A DNA stretch of 64,000 nt from Sclerodactyla briareus (taxonomy: Eukaryota > Echinodermata > Holothuroidea > Dendrochirotida > Sclerodactylidae): assembly GCA_026419785.1 (NCBI GenBank), contig JAODTK010005926.1:62001-126000 (forward strand), given 5' to 3'. Made by a program: the position numbers and the translations under genes. Below the pieces are notes generated by a model. That model ran no database searches and was not told the DNA's origin. It saw only the letters and a program-made list of their open reading frames with translations. Shown here in pieces: positions 33,851 to 45,404 of this stretch. The number at the start of each line of letters is the position of its first letter. The first letter of the stretch is position 1.

Positions 33851-36800
33851 CTACCATTGGTTGGTTGGGAAACATGTGAATGAAATTTGTCAGACGATAT
33901 GTTTTCCCATGATGAGCTTCCTTTTCCCATTTGTCCGTGTTTGTCTTGGCATGGGTTGTCGAACCGAGTCAAGGAATCACGAAGCCTTTGGCTTTCTGTT
34001 GTGTTCTGCACCGGAACTCGACTACAGTGAGTGAAGGACTATTTCATAGATTGTAAATTGTAACCAGGCACGCCAGCACGCAAGCAAGCGGTGTATGGCT
34101 AGACTAGGGAGAAAGAAATAATTCCACAATCAGTTAGAATTTGAACCCCAGGCTGGACATTCAAGCGCGTACAGTAAGGATGGCAACCTTAGGAAATGGG
34201 GATTTGACGGCCTCTGGTCTGAAACCACAAGTTGAGGATGAGGGGGATTCCAAAACTTTACAGAGGAGGAATCTGCCGAAAGTTTTTTTCTGCTTATTCT
34301 CCAATTAAAATTTGAAATGGGCTACTACAGGTACGCGGTTAGCAAGTAGAGCATTCTTCATCAGAATTTCCGCAAATTTTATAATGTGAGGGTAGAAGCA
34401 CCAAGAACAAAAGTTCAGGATTTATTGACGAATACACCCAGAAATGAGTGCAGTGAAAGAGGTGATGTTCTGGTTGCTACATGACTGGCTAACACAAAGG
34501 CACCTATGAATTGATAGTTTCGCACGTTGGCCTATACATGCAGCAGGGCACAATACGGCTTCTAATTAGAATCAGTGCCCGGGATTGACGTGGCTGGTTA
34601 CACATACGTTTGTTTACATGTTGCCACAGTGTCTGACTGAGTTACTATCAGAACAATCACAAGGGGTTAGGGTCATTGGACACCTCTGTACTTCGGGCAA
34701 TGATTCTAATTTCATACCGGCCAATTACATTTTTGCTATGTTTTCGGACAGAGACATTTGGGTCAGGCGGGCCATTTTCGACTGCACGAGTGATCACACA
34801 GAAAGCATTAGCGGGCAGCAGTGGGCTAGCGAGGCCTAGCCTGCGCTCACTGGCTTTAGTACCTGTACAAAAGCCTGGCGTTCACAACTAGAGGCCTAAG
34901 CTGTTATTTAGGCTAGCAGTACTAGCACTAAGCGACCGACTTTCTGTTTCAACTCAGTTCTGAAGGCTCGCATTTCAATTGATAAACCCAAAAGACCAAG
35001 TATTGTAGTTAAAAATAAGGTTTAGAACTTATTAATTCCTCATATTGGTCTTTGGTAGGAGAGAATTACCAAATATTACCCAAAATCAGGCAAGAATACC
35101 ATAGATTGCCTTCACCAAGTTCAAGTGTTGTCTGTGTTACGCATTTGCCATTCAAAGATATACTAATCATGCAGATTTTCTGTATAGGTAGTATGTCCGC
35201 ATGGCCCGGGATGCCAAATAGCCTGAGTGCAACCACTTTGTTCACAAAACTATGTTTAAAAAGGGACAGGCTGGGGAAAACCGGTGGTGATTTTTCTCCC
35301 CAATTATTACAGTCAAAATTAGGTTTGTAAGTATAACTTTTTATACTAATGAAATTTCAACATTGTAGTGGATATAGAATGTTTGAATGAGTTCCGAAGT
35401 TAACAGGGCCTGTTGTAATCGGAGGGAGAGTTGGAGGCATTGAGGGTGACGGCTTTCGTCACCTTCAATGGGACGTGTGCTAAGTAACATTTCTCTGTTA
35501 CGGACTAGGCCTTATTAGCCTACACAAAATGTTCTACCAAAGGCGAAATCATGACGCTTCCTTCATTTCATATTTACCCAGACAAAAGAACTACATTATA
35601 GAGACAAGATAGGCGTAGCTATACTCGAAGGCTCGATTTCTTCGCCTTTTCATTACTGCGTCTGAACCCGTATGATTCCACCCGAGATCGAAACTCAGAA
35701 GTTCAGTGAATCAGAATACACAGAGGTCAAAAGGCAAGGCTTTTTTGTGCGGGCCGGCAACTTAACGCAATAATGGCATGTAAGGCTACGGCAATTGGCT
35801 ATGGGCTAGGCAGGAATTGCAAGCATGAGCTCAGCCACGACACTTATAACGTGAGCTCAGCTAGCTCAGTTCAGGCAGGCAGGGCATGCTGTGTAGATTG
35901 CCATGGTATGTCCTTGATAGAAATGCAATAAATAAATGTTGCATTAAGGCAAATTTCATTCGAGAATCTATTAAGCATAGAGCGAATAAAATTATGTTTG
36001 ATAAAAATTGAGAGGGAATTTCCTATTTGGTCGGTTTAAAATGAGCTTATGGAGCATTATTTTACTACTAATACTAGTGGTATTCCTATGCTGCTAGCAA
36101 GTATTTGACAATTTAGGTTGCTTAATAGCTGCCATGGTGAATATTTCCGATAGTTTTTGAGACCGAATCTGCATAGAAGTTACCCTGTGATGCTAGGTTT
36201 TTATTTAGTAGGATAGGGATTGGTAAGACAGAGAATGATGACTCCGCGCGTTGGCGGTTTTAAAACTGCAAAATCGCATGTGTGTTAAAAAATAGAGTTG
36301 TTACACGGAAATGCGCTAGATATACTTTTGTAATCAGAAACCAAGTGACATCGGTCCCAAGCTGATCAGTGTAATCGAAACGTAAATGTAAGAGAGCAGT
36401 TTTGTGGGTTGCTAATGCACGCATGACAGTTCGCTTCGCTTTTCATTTTCAGTAAAAAATATACACAAGACTTTCTTTGAAGGACAACCACAAGATCGGC
36501 TATGACCACAGATTTGGGTGAACAAGGGATAGGAACGACAAGTGTGGGGGTGGGTTCTGAACGGACCCTCAGGCCCCCAGTGATTTTACCGAGGGCCATG
36601 CTCATTCCACCCTTTTTTTCTCGAGAAATGATAACATAATTCGGCATTTATGACATAGTGAAGCGGATGAATTAGGTCGGTGCTGCACCCGAGGGGCAAC
36701 CGCTGTGTAAATACATGTTTCCAACAAGAACAGAACACCACTTCTTCTGGACCATATCTATGTAAGACCAGATTAAAATCAACTACCTAAGTACCCAAAC

Positions 36801-37285
36801 TGGGTGGTCGATTTCAGTGTTCTATATTGCATTAGTTTAGGGCGTACGTCAAAGCTCAACGTTGGAACCCCACCCCTACCCCAAATACTCACTCAGGATC
36901 ACAAATGCCTGGAAGGAGCACATGCCTGGAATGCACCTAGCTAAGCCGCGTCCACAAATCCCCCCACAATACACAAAAAGTAATTGCTGGGCTAAATATG
37001 AATTATGTATTATTAAGTCATTTCTAAAACGGAGTGGGTATTTAGCTATCATCTTACCGGATGCGAACCATGAAATTAACATTGTTCCCAAGGGTTGGGG
37101 GTCCTCCTCATACTAGGTGAAAACTGAATGCGATAATTTTTGAGAACGCAGGCGGTGGAAGTTAATTATATCCCCGCACCTTTAAAAAGGACACTGCTGG
37201 CTTGTGAACATCCAGGTTATATCGTGGAGAGAAAACGTATCTATAGGTCCAAACCCCGTCATACGATGTTCTATTGGGAGTTATT
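33851..37285. other. Long stretch with no recognised gene or repeat
   Basis: About 3.4 kb of non-repetitive sequence. Weakly open frames (34585-34891, 35052-35330, 36366-36647, 36862-37116) have no recognisable domains or paired splice signals. Undetected short exons are possible. Confidence 0.4.
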
Positions 37286-38460
37286 GAGCCCAGCTCAAAA
37301 TTCCAGTTGAGTCCAGTTGACATTTTGTACTGGACAGTTAACTGGACCACGTGTACCCAACTTGGATTATGCGCAACTGGGACACCAGTTTGTGTTTCAA
37401 CTGACTTTGTCGTTCAAAAACGCTAGTGCGAGTATAAAGCTTCAGGCCTGTGAAGTGATTTTCATATGGACCTATAACAAAGCCAGGACTCAAAGGATGT
37501 AACAGGAATTCCAACGGGACCCGAGTGACTCAAATTTGGTTTCATTCACTGGACTAGCTCCGCTGGAAACGCATTCCAACTGGTCCAAACCTGGACTCGA
37601 TAAAGTCGCTAATCGTACTTAGCGGACTATTCCTTAATAGGACCATATATAATTTCCACTGCTGAGGGAGCTTATCATACTATAACTTGTAATTCCACAG
37701 TTCTGCTGAACTCACAGGCTGATATTTTGACACATTTAATAAGCTGATTCAGTGTTCCCTTAGGCTGCTGGTTCAAGTAATGTCCAGTCAAAAACTGGTC
37801 CCTGAACTGTACTCTGGCTGACCTGGTCTAATAAAGTCCCGTTGAACTGGTCCGTAATCTTGTTGATCTAGTCAGTAGCCTAGTCCTGTTGAAACTGCTT
37901 TCAGTATTCCTGATGAACTAACCAGCTACACAGTCCAGTAGTCCGGTTGGTCCATTTTAGGATACTAATGTGGGGACCCAAGATGAGGTGAGGGGGGGTG
38001 GGCCGCCCCTGTTCCCCCCACCTAATTCCTAGGGAACCTGTCCTGGACTGGGTTTTCCCTGTTCCGTTAAACTGTCAAACCGGTCCATTCAATTATTAGT
38101 CCTGTTGAACTGGTTTCAGTGATGTGAACATGAGCTGGTCTAGGGAGTTATGTTTAATTGGGTCCCGTATTTATTTTTAAACCGGTCCGTACGTCCAGTA
38201 GATTGAACTGGTCCAGACGGCCAGTAAGTCCCAGTTGCACTCTCCCGTATAGTCCAGTTTGAACGGGTCCGACGATTCCCTTTTTTCAACGTGGGTCTAG
38301 AAGTCCAGTTGAACTGGTCCAGTAAATGATTCCAGTTGAACTGGTCCCAGAGAAGTCCAGTTGAACTGGCCTCCAAGAGAAGTCCAGTTGAACTGGTCCA
38401 GTAAAATCCAGTGAACTGGTCCATAGAAGTCCAATTGGAACGGGTCAGTTAAGTCCTATT
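37286..38460. repeat. Palindromic minisatellite, GTCCAGTTGAACTGGTCC
   Basis: CCAGTTGAACTGG, a near-perfect palindrome, occurs exactly at 38305, 38332, 38357 and 38384 (spacing 25-27), with decayed versions such as CCAGTGAACTGG at 38408. Further decayed words (CCAGTTGAGTCCAGTTGAC, AACTGGTCC, TCCGGTTGG) extend back to 37.29 kb. More occur at 38.87-39.03 kb after a 400-base gap. The minus frame at 38140-38424 is a translation of this repeat. Confidence 0.85.
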
Positions 38461-38870
38461 GCAATCTCATTTGCCATAAAATCTGCTTTAAGGTATTTTT
38501 GTTGAACAAGGATGCCGTGTAATATTTTCACCTCCTCCGACATTTGTACTTATATAAATGTTTCAATAACACATGCAGTAGTTTATGAGAGGTTTACTTA
38601 CCAAATTATTCATTTCAAGCAATTTTGTTTCATTCGATACATATAAATCCATGCAGTGCCTAATACCTAATGTTACAAACAGTAAATATTTTGGTATTTC
38701 ATCTACAGCTAGTAGTATATATATACCCATTTTATTCCTGGGTGCCTTATGAAACTCACACTCTGTGCAGTTCAACAGACAGCCTTGCTTTATCTTGAAA
38801 GCAAATGTATTAAAAGCCATTTCTGCATGCAGACATGAACGGCTACCATTCATGGCACAACGCAAAGTCG
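38461..38870. other. No feature recognised
   Basis: Non-repetitive AT-rich sequence separating two parts of the palindromic minisatellite. The minus frame of 133 codons across it has no recognised domain. Confidence 0.4.
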
Positions 38871-39035
38871 AGTTGGAAGTCCAGTTAGAAAGTCCCGTGG
38901 GTCCACTGGAATTTTCCAGTTCAACACTGTACCCCCACTTGACTTGGGCCAAATTCCAGGGCACTCCAATTCAACTGGACCAGTTGGATCGCATTCAACT
39001 GACCTACTGGAATTTCAGTTCAGCTTGGGAGCCTT

Positions 39036-39450
39036 CAAAGTTTGGGCCATCCAGCAGAGAAATTGGGAAGCAATCTCTATTGCGCATAAACGCATGACGT
39101 CACACATGGACAACACCGGATTATGTTAGGTATTTTATTGTTTCATTTTGTTGAATAAGACAACCATTTATCAGAAGTTCTGTTGCCTTTCTCTCCTAAA
39201 GTAACCATCAACATCACACAACCCACTACAACAACAGCAATCCATAGCTTAATGCTTTTCGAAGTGAATTGATGTTTGAATTTCAAAATAGCCACAAAGA
39301 ATTTTTGCAGGTTGTGCAGTATTACATCATTTATATTGTCGGAGGGATGCCTTTTGATCTTGCGCAATACATATGCTCACAATACGCGAACTTCAAAGGA
39401 CTGTAACTCCGTACGGAAAGTCTTATGAACTTCCTGTTTGGACTGACTCA
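39036..39450 (-). repeat. Inverted partial copy of duplicated block B/C
   Basis: The reverse complement of this interval matches 51.66-52.09 kb and 61.33-61.79 kb. The plus strand here reads CACATGGACAACACCGG, TTATGTTAGGTATTT, CTCCGTACGGAAAGTC and GTTTGGACTGACTCATTCA; the counterparts in blocks B and C read the other way. Confidence 0.75.
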
Positions 39451-39504
39451 TTCATTTTTCATCCGGCTAATACATTAGCCCCTTCATGATCATCCTGCAG
39501 TTTG

Positions 39505-40030
39505 TCCATTAGGTGTTCAGGGATATTATGGGTTTTGGGCGTTAGCCGCGTCCCTGCGCCACTGCCGCCTTCGGAACTTCAGCAAGGCCTTTACGCCGCA
39601 ATTAACTCTCAAACGCTTTACCCGATTGGTGTTATGAAACTTGTTACACATGTCCGCCCTAGTGAAATCTTGTATGAAGTTTCGAAAGTGGGCTCACTGC
39701 ATGTCTGCGCCCTCCATTTGTGGGTTTTACAACGAAAATACGAGTTTATCCGATTTTACCAACGAAACGTAGTGGGTGGGACGAAAGTTGGTACCGAATA
39801 ACATGACGGTGATTTCAAGGTCCCAGAGGTGGTGTTTTTTTAAGCGATTTTTCCACCCACTTTGAGGATTGAACGAACTCTGGGATGTGGACTGTGTTAG
39901 TCCTGAACAACAACATGAAGGTCATTTCAAGTGTCACAGGAGGTCAATTTCGCTAATCACGGCTTTTCTACCTTTGTCGTATTTAAACAACTTGGGGAAT
40001 GTGGACCACAATTGATCCTGAACAACAGGT
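39505..40030 (+). repeat. GGGATATTATGG family copy
   Basis: Reads CAGGGATATTATGGGTTTTG, AACGCTTTACCCGATTGGTG, GAAACTTGTTACACATGTCC, CGAAAGTGGGCTCACTGCATG, TGCGCCCTCCATTTG, then two diverged units with GTGGAC(T/C)..TTAGTCCTGAAC / TTGATCCTGAAC. The order matches 1028-1980. Confidence 0.75.
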
Positions 40031-40189
40031 GGGCATTTCAAAGTCACTGGACCTGCTGGAGTCTATGTATTCCTCTATCGAGGTCTACAAAGGCTATTTC
40101 TGCGGGGATATACACGTCGGCCGTTTACTCGCTGCACATTTCTAGTTTTCTCATGGCACGTGACTACGTGCATTATATAATTTAGTTTC

Positions 40190-41284
40190 TTTAGGGTTAT
40201 CACAAACATACCATGCGAAACAAAGCAGCTATCCAGTACTATACCTCTAGGTTCACTCGCTCAATATCACGGTCCTTATTATGATTTAGCTTACTAGGTG
40301 TGTTTCCTTTGCACATGACGGCCACCTGCGAACTGCGATTACCCCCCCCTAAGACCAGTGAAATACAACATTCTTTTACAAAAACACAGAGTGGGTATGC
40401 CTATTCCACTATTCAGGCGTGCTATTCCCTCCTAAGAAACTCTTTCTATTCTATCGCTACTGAGAGGTATTGTGGGGTATAGAAAACTATATCGACCAGT
40501 CTTAAACCCCCATTTCATTGGATGTTCCCATGTCTCCAAATTTCGAATTCATCTAATATACCTGCCGGTCTGTCCCCTATTATTGCCTCCCGTACCGTAT
40601 TCTTACCCGACATCAGCAGAGGAGTCAGTATTCTCAGGATCAGAGGAGTGAGGTAGGGGCGGGGGTTCAATCCTGATAGCCTACTCTAGCACATTTTCGG
40701 ATTTGATCCTGTGTCATGACCTCAGTGTATTTTCCAGCAAGGTCAAGTGTGAATTTTATAGGCCTACGACCTCCTATTAAACATTACACATTGACTAAAG
40801 CAGTGGTCATAAGTAATTCTCCCTAAATGGCCCGCTTGTATAGCCCAGCCACCGTTCAATATTCCAAAATGTTGTACCGGACCATACCATCACACGCGTA
40901 CATTCACTTTATGGCTACATTCTATCATCTGGCCCGGATGTTCGCTGTTCATTGATACCCTGAAAAACTTGTCGAAATAGCTGGTGTAAGTGTCGTGAAG
41001 TGCTTCTCAAATGAGAAGATTGCTACAAACTCTTGGAAGGGCATAGAAAAGTAAGATTGTACACAAAGCTATGGACCGCATACAGGTGTTTCTACCATTC
41101 CTTCCCTAAATTGCTACACAGTGTCCCGGCACCATCTTCGAACGCTTGCGGCAAAATGCATTTCCCAGCATGGGCGAAGACCCTGGCTGGAAGTGAAGGC
41201 AAGAGATCCGAGTAAGGCAGAAAAATTAAGTGTGTGTAACAACATAATGTCTGAGGACTTCCCAAAAGTCGGTGGTCCATTCCT
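40190..41284 (+). repeat. Segmental duplication, uninterrupted copy
   Basis: Pairs with 44.26-44.475 plus 45.405-46.09 kb. A 71-base stretch beginning ATGCGAAACAAAGCAGC at 40213 is identical to that at 44277. Later shared words include CCCCCTAAGACCAGTG, AGAGTGGGT, GGCGTGCTATTC, CTATCGCTACTGAGAGG, TCAATATTCCAAAATGTTGT and ATTGACTA. It has no GTACTC-rich insert, so it serves as the unfilled reference for the 44.5-kb insertion. No gene inside. Confidence 0.8.
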
Positions 41285-42320
41285 CAATTTCCTTTTCCTC
41301 CCCCCCCCCCCCTCCCGCCCCTCGATCCCAAGTGGTCCGATTGGGTAATATGCGCCTTTCATTTCTTGTACTCGAAAAAACATTTTTTCCAGTACTTCCG
41401 CTCAAATGGCCGTCACCGTGGATCACAACGAAACCTGGTCCCGCAATATGAAGTTCGCTTTCTCTTGAGCAAAGAAAAAACTCATGGACACATGTCAGGT
41501 TTGGCCCTGGATGTATGTCATCACGTGGACAACAGGCTCCACCCTACGCCCAATGCTCCCATATGGAAAACACTGGTCAATGTGTATGTTTGGCATTTTC
41601 CTGTTCAGGTAGTGTGATCTTCAGTGATCTGGGGTATATCAGTCAATGTACCTTCCTGATAGGACGTCGAGAGCTCGTCCGTGGCCCTGTTCAGACTGTG
41701 AGTGCGCCCCCCCCCCCTCTCCTCTCTCCTCCACCAGTACAATCACAAAAATGTCCTCGTTTCAAATAGCTCAAGCTCCGGACATGTGGTTCCTCCCCTT
41801 TTGGGCGTCCATATTCTTTGATATGAGAACTCGGCGGCTGTGGCCTGTTCCAAATCTCACGGTTCATACCTTTGTACTGGCACATGAACATTTAGGTGCC
41901 TTACTGGCTTCCGTAGTAAAATTACCGAAAATTCACCCTGTGTTATCTCCTTTATGTGTTTTCAAATCTCAGTCCACGTTCACTTCTTCGAATATTTTCT
42001 CTCTTCGTGAAATAAGCAATAGATAGGTCAGCAGAAACAACCAAGTTGAGAAAATCGATATTTACCAAGGTTCGAGACTGGCGTATATATCCCATGTTAG
42101 GCCCCGCCTCGTTTGCTCCGATGTGCATTAACGCTAGGCCAATAATTGGGAAATTCCGGGTGTGTATGTTAGTCAGGCACCGACATTGCGGCTCTATATA
42201 TCTACGGTAGCTTTTGTGAACCTTGCCTGAAAATCTCACAAAGCCTGCAAATCTGCAGAACAAGAGCATTTTATGGTCACGTCGATTTCATAGCTCGGAA
42301 AGTGAAAAGAATACGCGTGA
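41285..42320 (+). repeat. Duplicated block A, about 1.03 kb
   Basis: Collinear with the first kilobase of 50.17-51.19 kb and 59.89-60.92 kb. Shared words: GCTCAAATGGCCGTCACC, ACTCATGGACACATGTCAGG, GACCTCGAGAGC/GACGTCGAGAGC, AAATTACCGAAAATTCACC, GAAAATCGATATTTACCAAG and ATCTACGGTAGCTTTTGTGAAC. Similarity to blocks B and C ends at about 42315. The short reading frames found in all three copies keep only fragments in common and shift frame repeatedly, so they are not called as genes. Confidence 0.8.
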
Positions 42321-43076
42321 CCAGCAGAGAACATATGGCATGTAGGATGACCATCGACTCGTCTGACTGAGGTTGGTCTCCCTTAGGAAACATGCGAAGT
42401 TATCTTCCGGCGATCTAAATTGCATTGCGTTAGGTGGGATCGCAGACACAACCTAAATTCTCACTATGTGCTAGAATTCTCGTGTCAGTGGTAACATTTC
42501 GAGCCTAAGAGGACCGGTAACTGTCAACTGACGGGGTATTTTCTTTACCTGATCTCTCGCTTCGACGACTAAAAGACCGGACATACTATAACGATACTTG
42601 ATCGCTCTGCTGCACGATGAACCAGAAGAAGGGGGCCTGTGTGGTTTTATGAGTCATAAATACTAATGTACCAAGTGGCGCACATCCGGGGGGGGGGGAT
42701 ATATCCCGCTCACTTTTTGGTCCGATATCAATGAAAGAAATCATGCGGAGAAAAGTTAGGTGAAAAACTGAGCTGATTGTTCTCACCCCAGGCCTATACG
42801 TTCAGAATTCAAAACCCATATGATTCGAAATTCGAAGACTGCTGTCGTAATGAATTTGAAGACTACTCGTTCAGAATTTGATCTCTAGATGCGTCAGCGT
42901 TCGAGTATTCAAGAGCCACATTATGTAAGATTCGACCAAGTGGAGATATATCACCATTCAATATTCCGTCCATTTTTTTTGGAGTGGATAGATATATCAT
43001 AAGAACTGACTAAAATCATGTTTTTTTTCTTATCAGCAATACTGCTCCGGTAAAAAAAAAAAAACAGCCATTTGAA
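42321..43076. other. No feature recognised
   Basis: Unique-looking AT-rich sequence with G10 at about 42690-42699 and A/T runs near 43019-43064. Confidence 0.35.
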
Positions 43077-43827
43077 GGGGTAGGGGTCGAGGTGACTAAA
43101 ACGTGGCCGATCAAAACCGGGACATTCTCCTCTAAATATTTTAATGCGCCCTCAATGAGCCCCTCAATAGCCTCAATCGATCTATGGAATATGGGTAGGC
43201 GTTTCCCAAAAATGAAATTTTGTCGAGGCTAACTGATGGCGCTGCTGATAGGTGGCACTTTAATCACTACTTTTTGCATTTTTGAGGGCCTCCCAGTTCA
43301 ATGCGCCCTCATAAAGCCTTGCTTATTTTGTTTTTTGGACCATGACACTTTCCTTTTGAACAAAGGTTGAAATAGCGGGGGCTTAAATGAGGCGCTTGAA
43401 AATAGAAGGCGCTTTTCAATGCGCCCTTATGGAAGTCGCGAAGATTGCCCCAAAATGACATTTTTTACTACCAAAATAGCGCCCTCTATTGTTCAAGCGC
43501 CCCCTCATTTAACCTTCGCCAGTTCCTTTTTTTCGAAGTATGCAATGGCCCCAAATATTTGTTAAATCATTGCAAACCAGTAAGGCATTATTAGGCGCAG
43601 CAATTGGGAGGGCTCCTAACTGGGTCGATAGAAAAAAAATACAAAAAGTACAAAGCACCACCAATGAGTGCAGCGCCCTCATTCAGCCTTACAATTTGGA
43701 ACAACACTACCCATGTATTCATGAACCATAAGATCAGAGGGCGATCGAGGGCGCAACAATATTTTAGGAAAACAAAGTCCCGGTTTTGAACCTTGTCACT
43801 GTTTATAGCCACCATGACCCCTACCCT
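43077..43827. mobile_element. Terminal-inverted-repeat element, 751 bp, no coding capacity
   Basis: The ends are GGGGTAGGGGTC (43077-43088) and GACCCCTACCCT (43816-43827). The inverted repeat extends imperfectly for about 65 bases, including ATCAAAACCGGGACA at the left and GTCCCGGTTTTGAAC at the right, and AAATATTT / AATATTTT words. The interior repeats GCGCCCTC or TGCGCCCT about seven times. No TSD is convincing, so the superfamily is unknown; a fold-back or miniature DNA transposon is the likely class. Confidence 0.7.
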
Positions 43828-44139
43828 ATACACACAGCTATATTTTTCAACAGAGCATATTTTCTGATAAAAAAGTTCATTCATCTATCAATCAGAAAAA
43901 ATTGGAGGGAATACTGACAGGTCATATGTCACCCTTGTGCAAATTGGCCCATTGTTACACAATCTGGCTCTTAATGGCTCACATAGGCATGAGACGCAAT
44001 GAGTGTTTTTCTCTCCAACGTTCCTTCATCTGTTCATTTGAAAACATGTTTTTCCACCCAGGGACGCAATCTTATCTGTGCATTGTGCTGTTCAAAGTAT
44101 TTCTTGCAATTGCCGATCGAATGTCCCGCGCCTGTAGCT
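43828..44139. other. No feature recognised
   Basis: Short AT-rich interval between two inverted-repeat elements. Confidence 0.35.
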
Positions 44140-44147
44140 CCTCAATG

Positions 44148-44215
44148 CAAGGACGCAGCCACTGTTGGGGGGGGGGGGGGTCGTTACCCCTACCCGCCTA
44201 GTGGCTACGCCCTTG
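44148..44215. mobile_element. 68-bp hAT-like micro-element with perfect TSD
   Basis: It begins CAAGGACGCAGCCACT and ends AGTGGCTACGCCCTTG. The reverse complement of the end is CAAGGGCGTAGCCACT, so the 16-base inverted repeats differ at two positions. The flanks are CCTCAATG (44140-44147) and CCTCAATG (44216-44223), a perfect 8-bp TSD as hAT transposase makes. Between the ends there is little besides a run of 14 G (44167-44180) and a short C-rich stretch. Confidence 0.85.
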
Positions 44216-44223
44216 CCTCAATG

Positions 44224-44475
44224 AGATTTTTCAGGCATTCTATCTTTTAGTTTCTGTAGTGACCATCATCATTAACATGCGAAACAAAGCAGCTATCCAG
44301 TACTATACCTCTAGGTTCACTCGCTCAATATCACGGTCCTTATTATGGTATGGGCCGTGTTATGCACTAAACAACACAAACGGCCACCTGACGTCGAAAT
44401 TTCCCCCTAAGACCAGTGGAATACCAAATATTCGCCCGAACCACATGCGGAGTGGGTTTTTGGCGTGCTATTCTG
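44224..44475 (+). repeat. Segmental duplication, left part of the interrupted copy
   Basis: Matches 40.19-40.43 kb, including the 71-base identical stretch from 44277. The match stops at GGCGTGCTATTC (about 44463-44474), where the inserted segment starts. Confidence 0.8.
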
Positions 44476-45404
44476 CACCAACCCCACCCCCACCAAAAAA
44501 AAAACTTAAGCAAACCTCGCGCAGGTCAGACAGCACACAAGCTCACGAAACACCATCAGACTTGTGTGCGATCCGTACTCGTACTCGAGTCGTACTCGAG
44601 ACCTTGTCTTGTATCTTGCGTACTCGTACTCATTGGCTATTACTCGTACTCAGCTTTGGAAAAACTATGTACCGTCTCATACTCCACTCATGGTATTGTA
44701 CTCGTATCGTACTCATATGATGTATCGTACTCGTATCGGGTCAAAATCCAAAAATCCATAGCTGTGTAGCATACTCACTGTATTAGGTAGTAATATAGTC
44801 CTTAGTCTGAGTGCATGCTCAAATTTTTTGTGACTCGACTACATAAGTCTCCATATGTGGTTAATTCAGCGCGGCTGCTTTGCAGTGATTGGCCAGTTGC
44901 TACCACCCTTTTTTGCACAGAAAGTATCTGAAATGGCGCTGACAGTTGATCCAAACTCCGGTCAGATGGGGACATTGGACATACATCGCATCCCGGAGCA
45001 GGACATGGCTGCTTACAACCTTAACTCGGCATCGTCGAGCACTAGTTTGAATAGAGGCGATGTTTGCTGGTGCGCCATCCCAATCGCAAATGGTGCAGGG
45101 TTTCTTCGTTTGGCCAGTGAGCCTGACCCATAGTCTCAGATATTTTTATCATTCATATCTGGCCGAAGAACCTGATGGCCAAGAACTTGTACTCGTGTAT
45201 GTTGTGTATTGTACTCGTTTGTTTTGTGTACTCGGACCGTACTCATGAGCTTGCTGTATCGTACTCGTACTCAGCTTTTGAAGAACTGTGACTCGGCTCA
45301 TCTCGTACTCATGGGTTTTGTACTAAGTACTCGTACTCATAGTGCTGTACTCTACTCCGTACTCGTCTACTGGTCCAATGTGATCACCGTACAAGTCTGC
45401 GAAA
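44476..45404 (+). repeat. Inserted segment of about 930 bp with two degenerate GTACTC arrays
   Basis: Absent at the matching position in the sister copy (40.43 kb). It holds hexamer arrays built on CGTACT/GTACTC at about 44570-44740 and 45186-45372, in the same orientation, around a 440-base unique core. The core has a 92-codon plus frame (44855-45133) with no recognised domain; this is the only candidate coding sequence inside, and I do not call it a gene. Terminal repeats or a TSD were not identified. Confidence 0.65.

Noticed and set aside
38305..38420. Regular short palindromic repeats as a possible CRISPR array
   Set aside because: Units abut with gaps of only about 12-14 bases, which vary and are themselves repetitive, there are no cas genes, and the context is eukaryotic.
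38140..38424. Frame with repeated DQFNWTS-like units, suggestive of a repeat protein
   Set aside because: It is the translation of the palindromic CCAGTTGAACTGG minisatellite; frame and spacing are not kept across units.
40655..40685. GGGTTCAATCC as a tRNA box B
   Set aside because: No box A lies at the right distance upstream and no cloverleaf is apparent.
44855..45133. 92-codon plus frame in the GTACTC-flanked insert as a gene
   Set aside because: No domain, no homologous frame elsewhere in the window and no splice or polyadenylation context; kept only as part of the insert description.
44570..45372. GTACTC hexamer arrays as telomere-like sequence
   Set aside because: The unit is not a known telomere repeat, the arrays are degenerate and internal, and they lie within an inserted segment.
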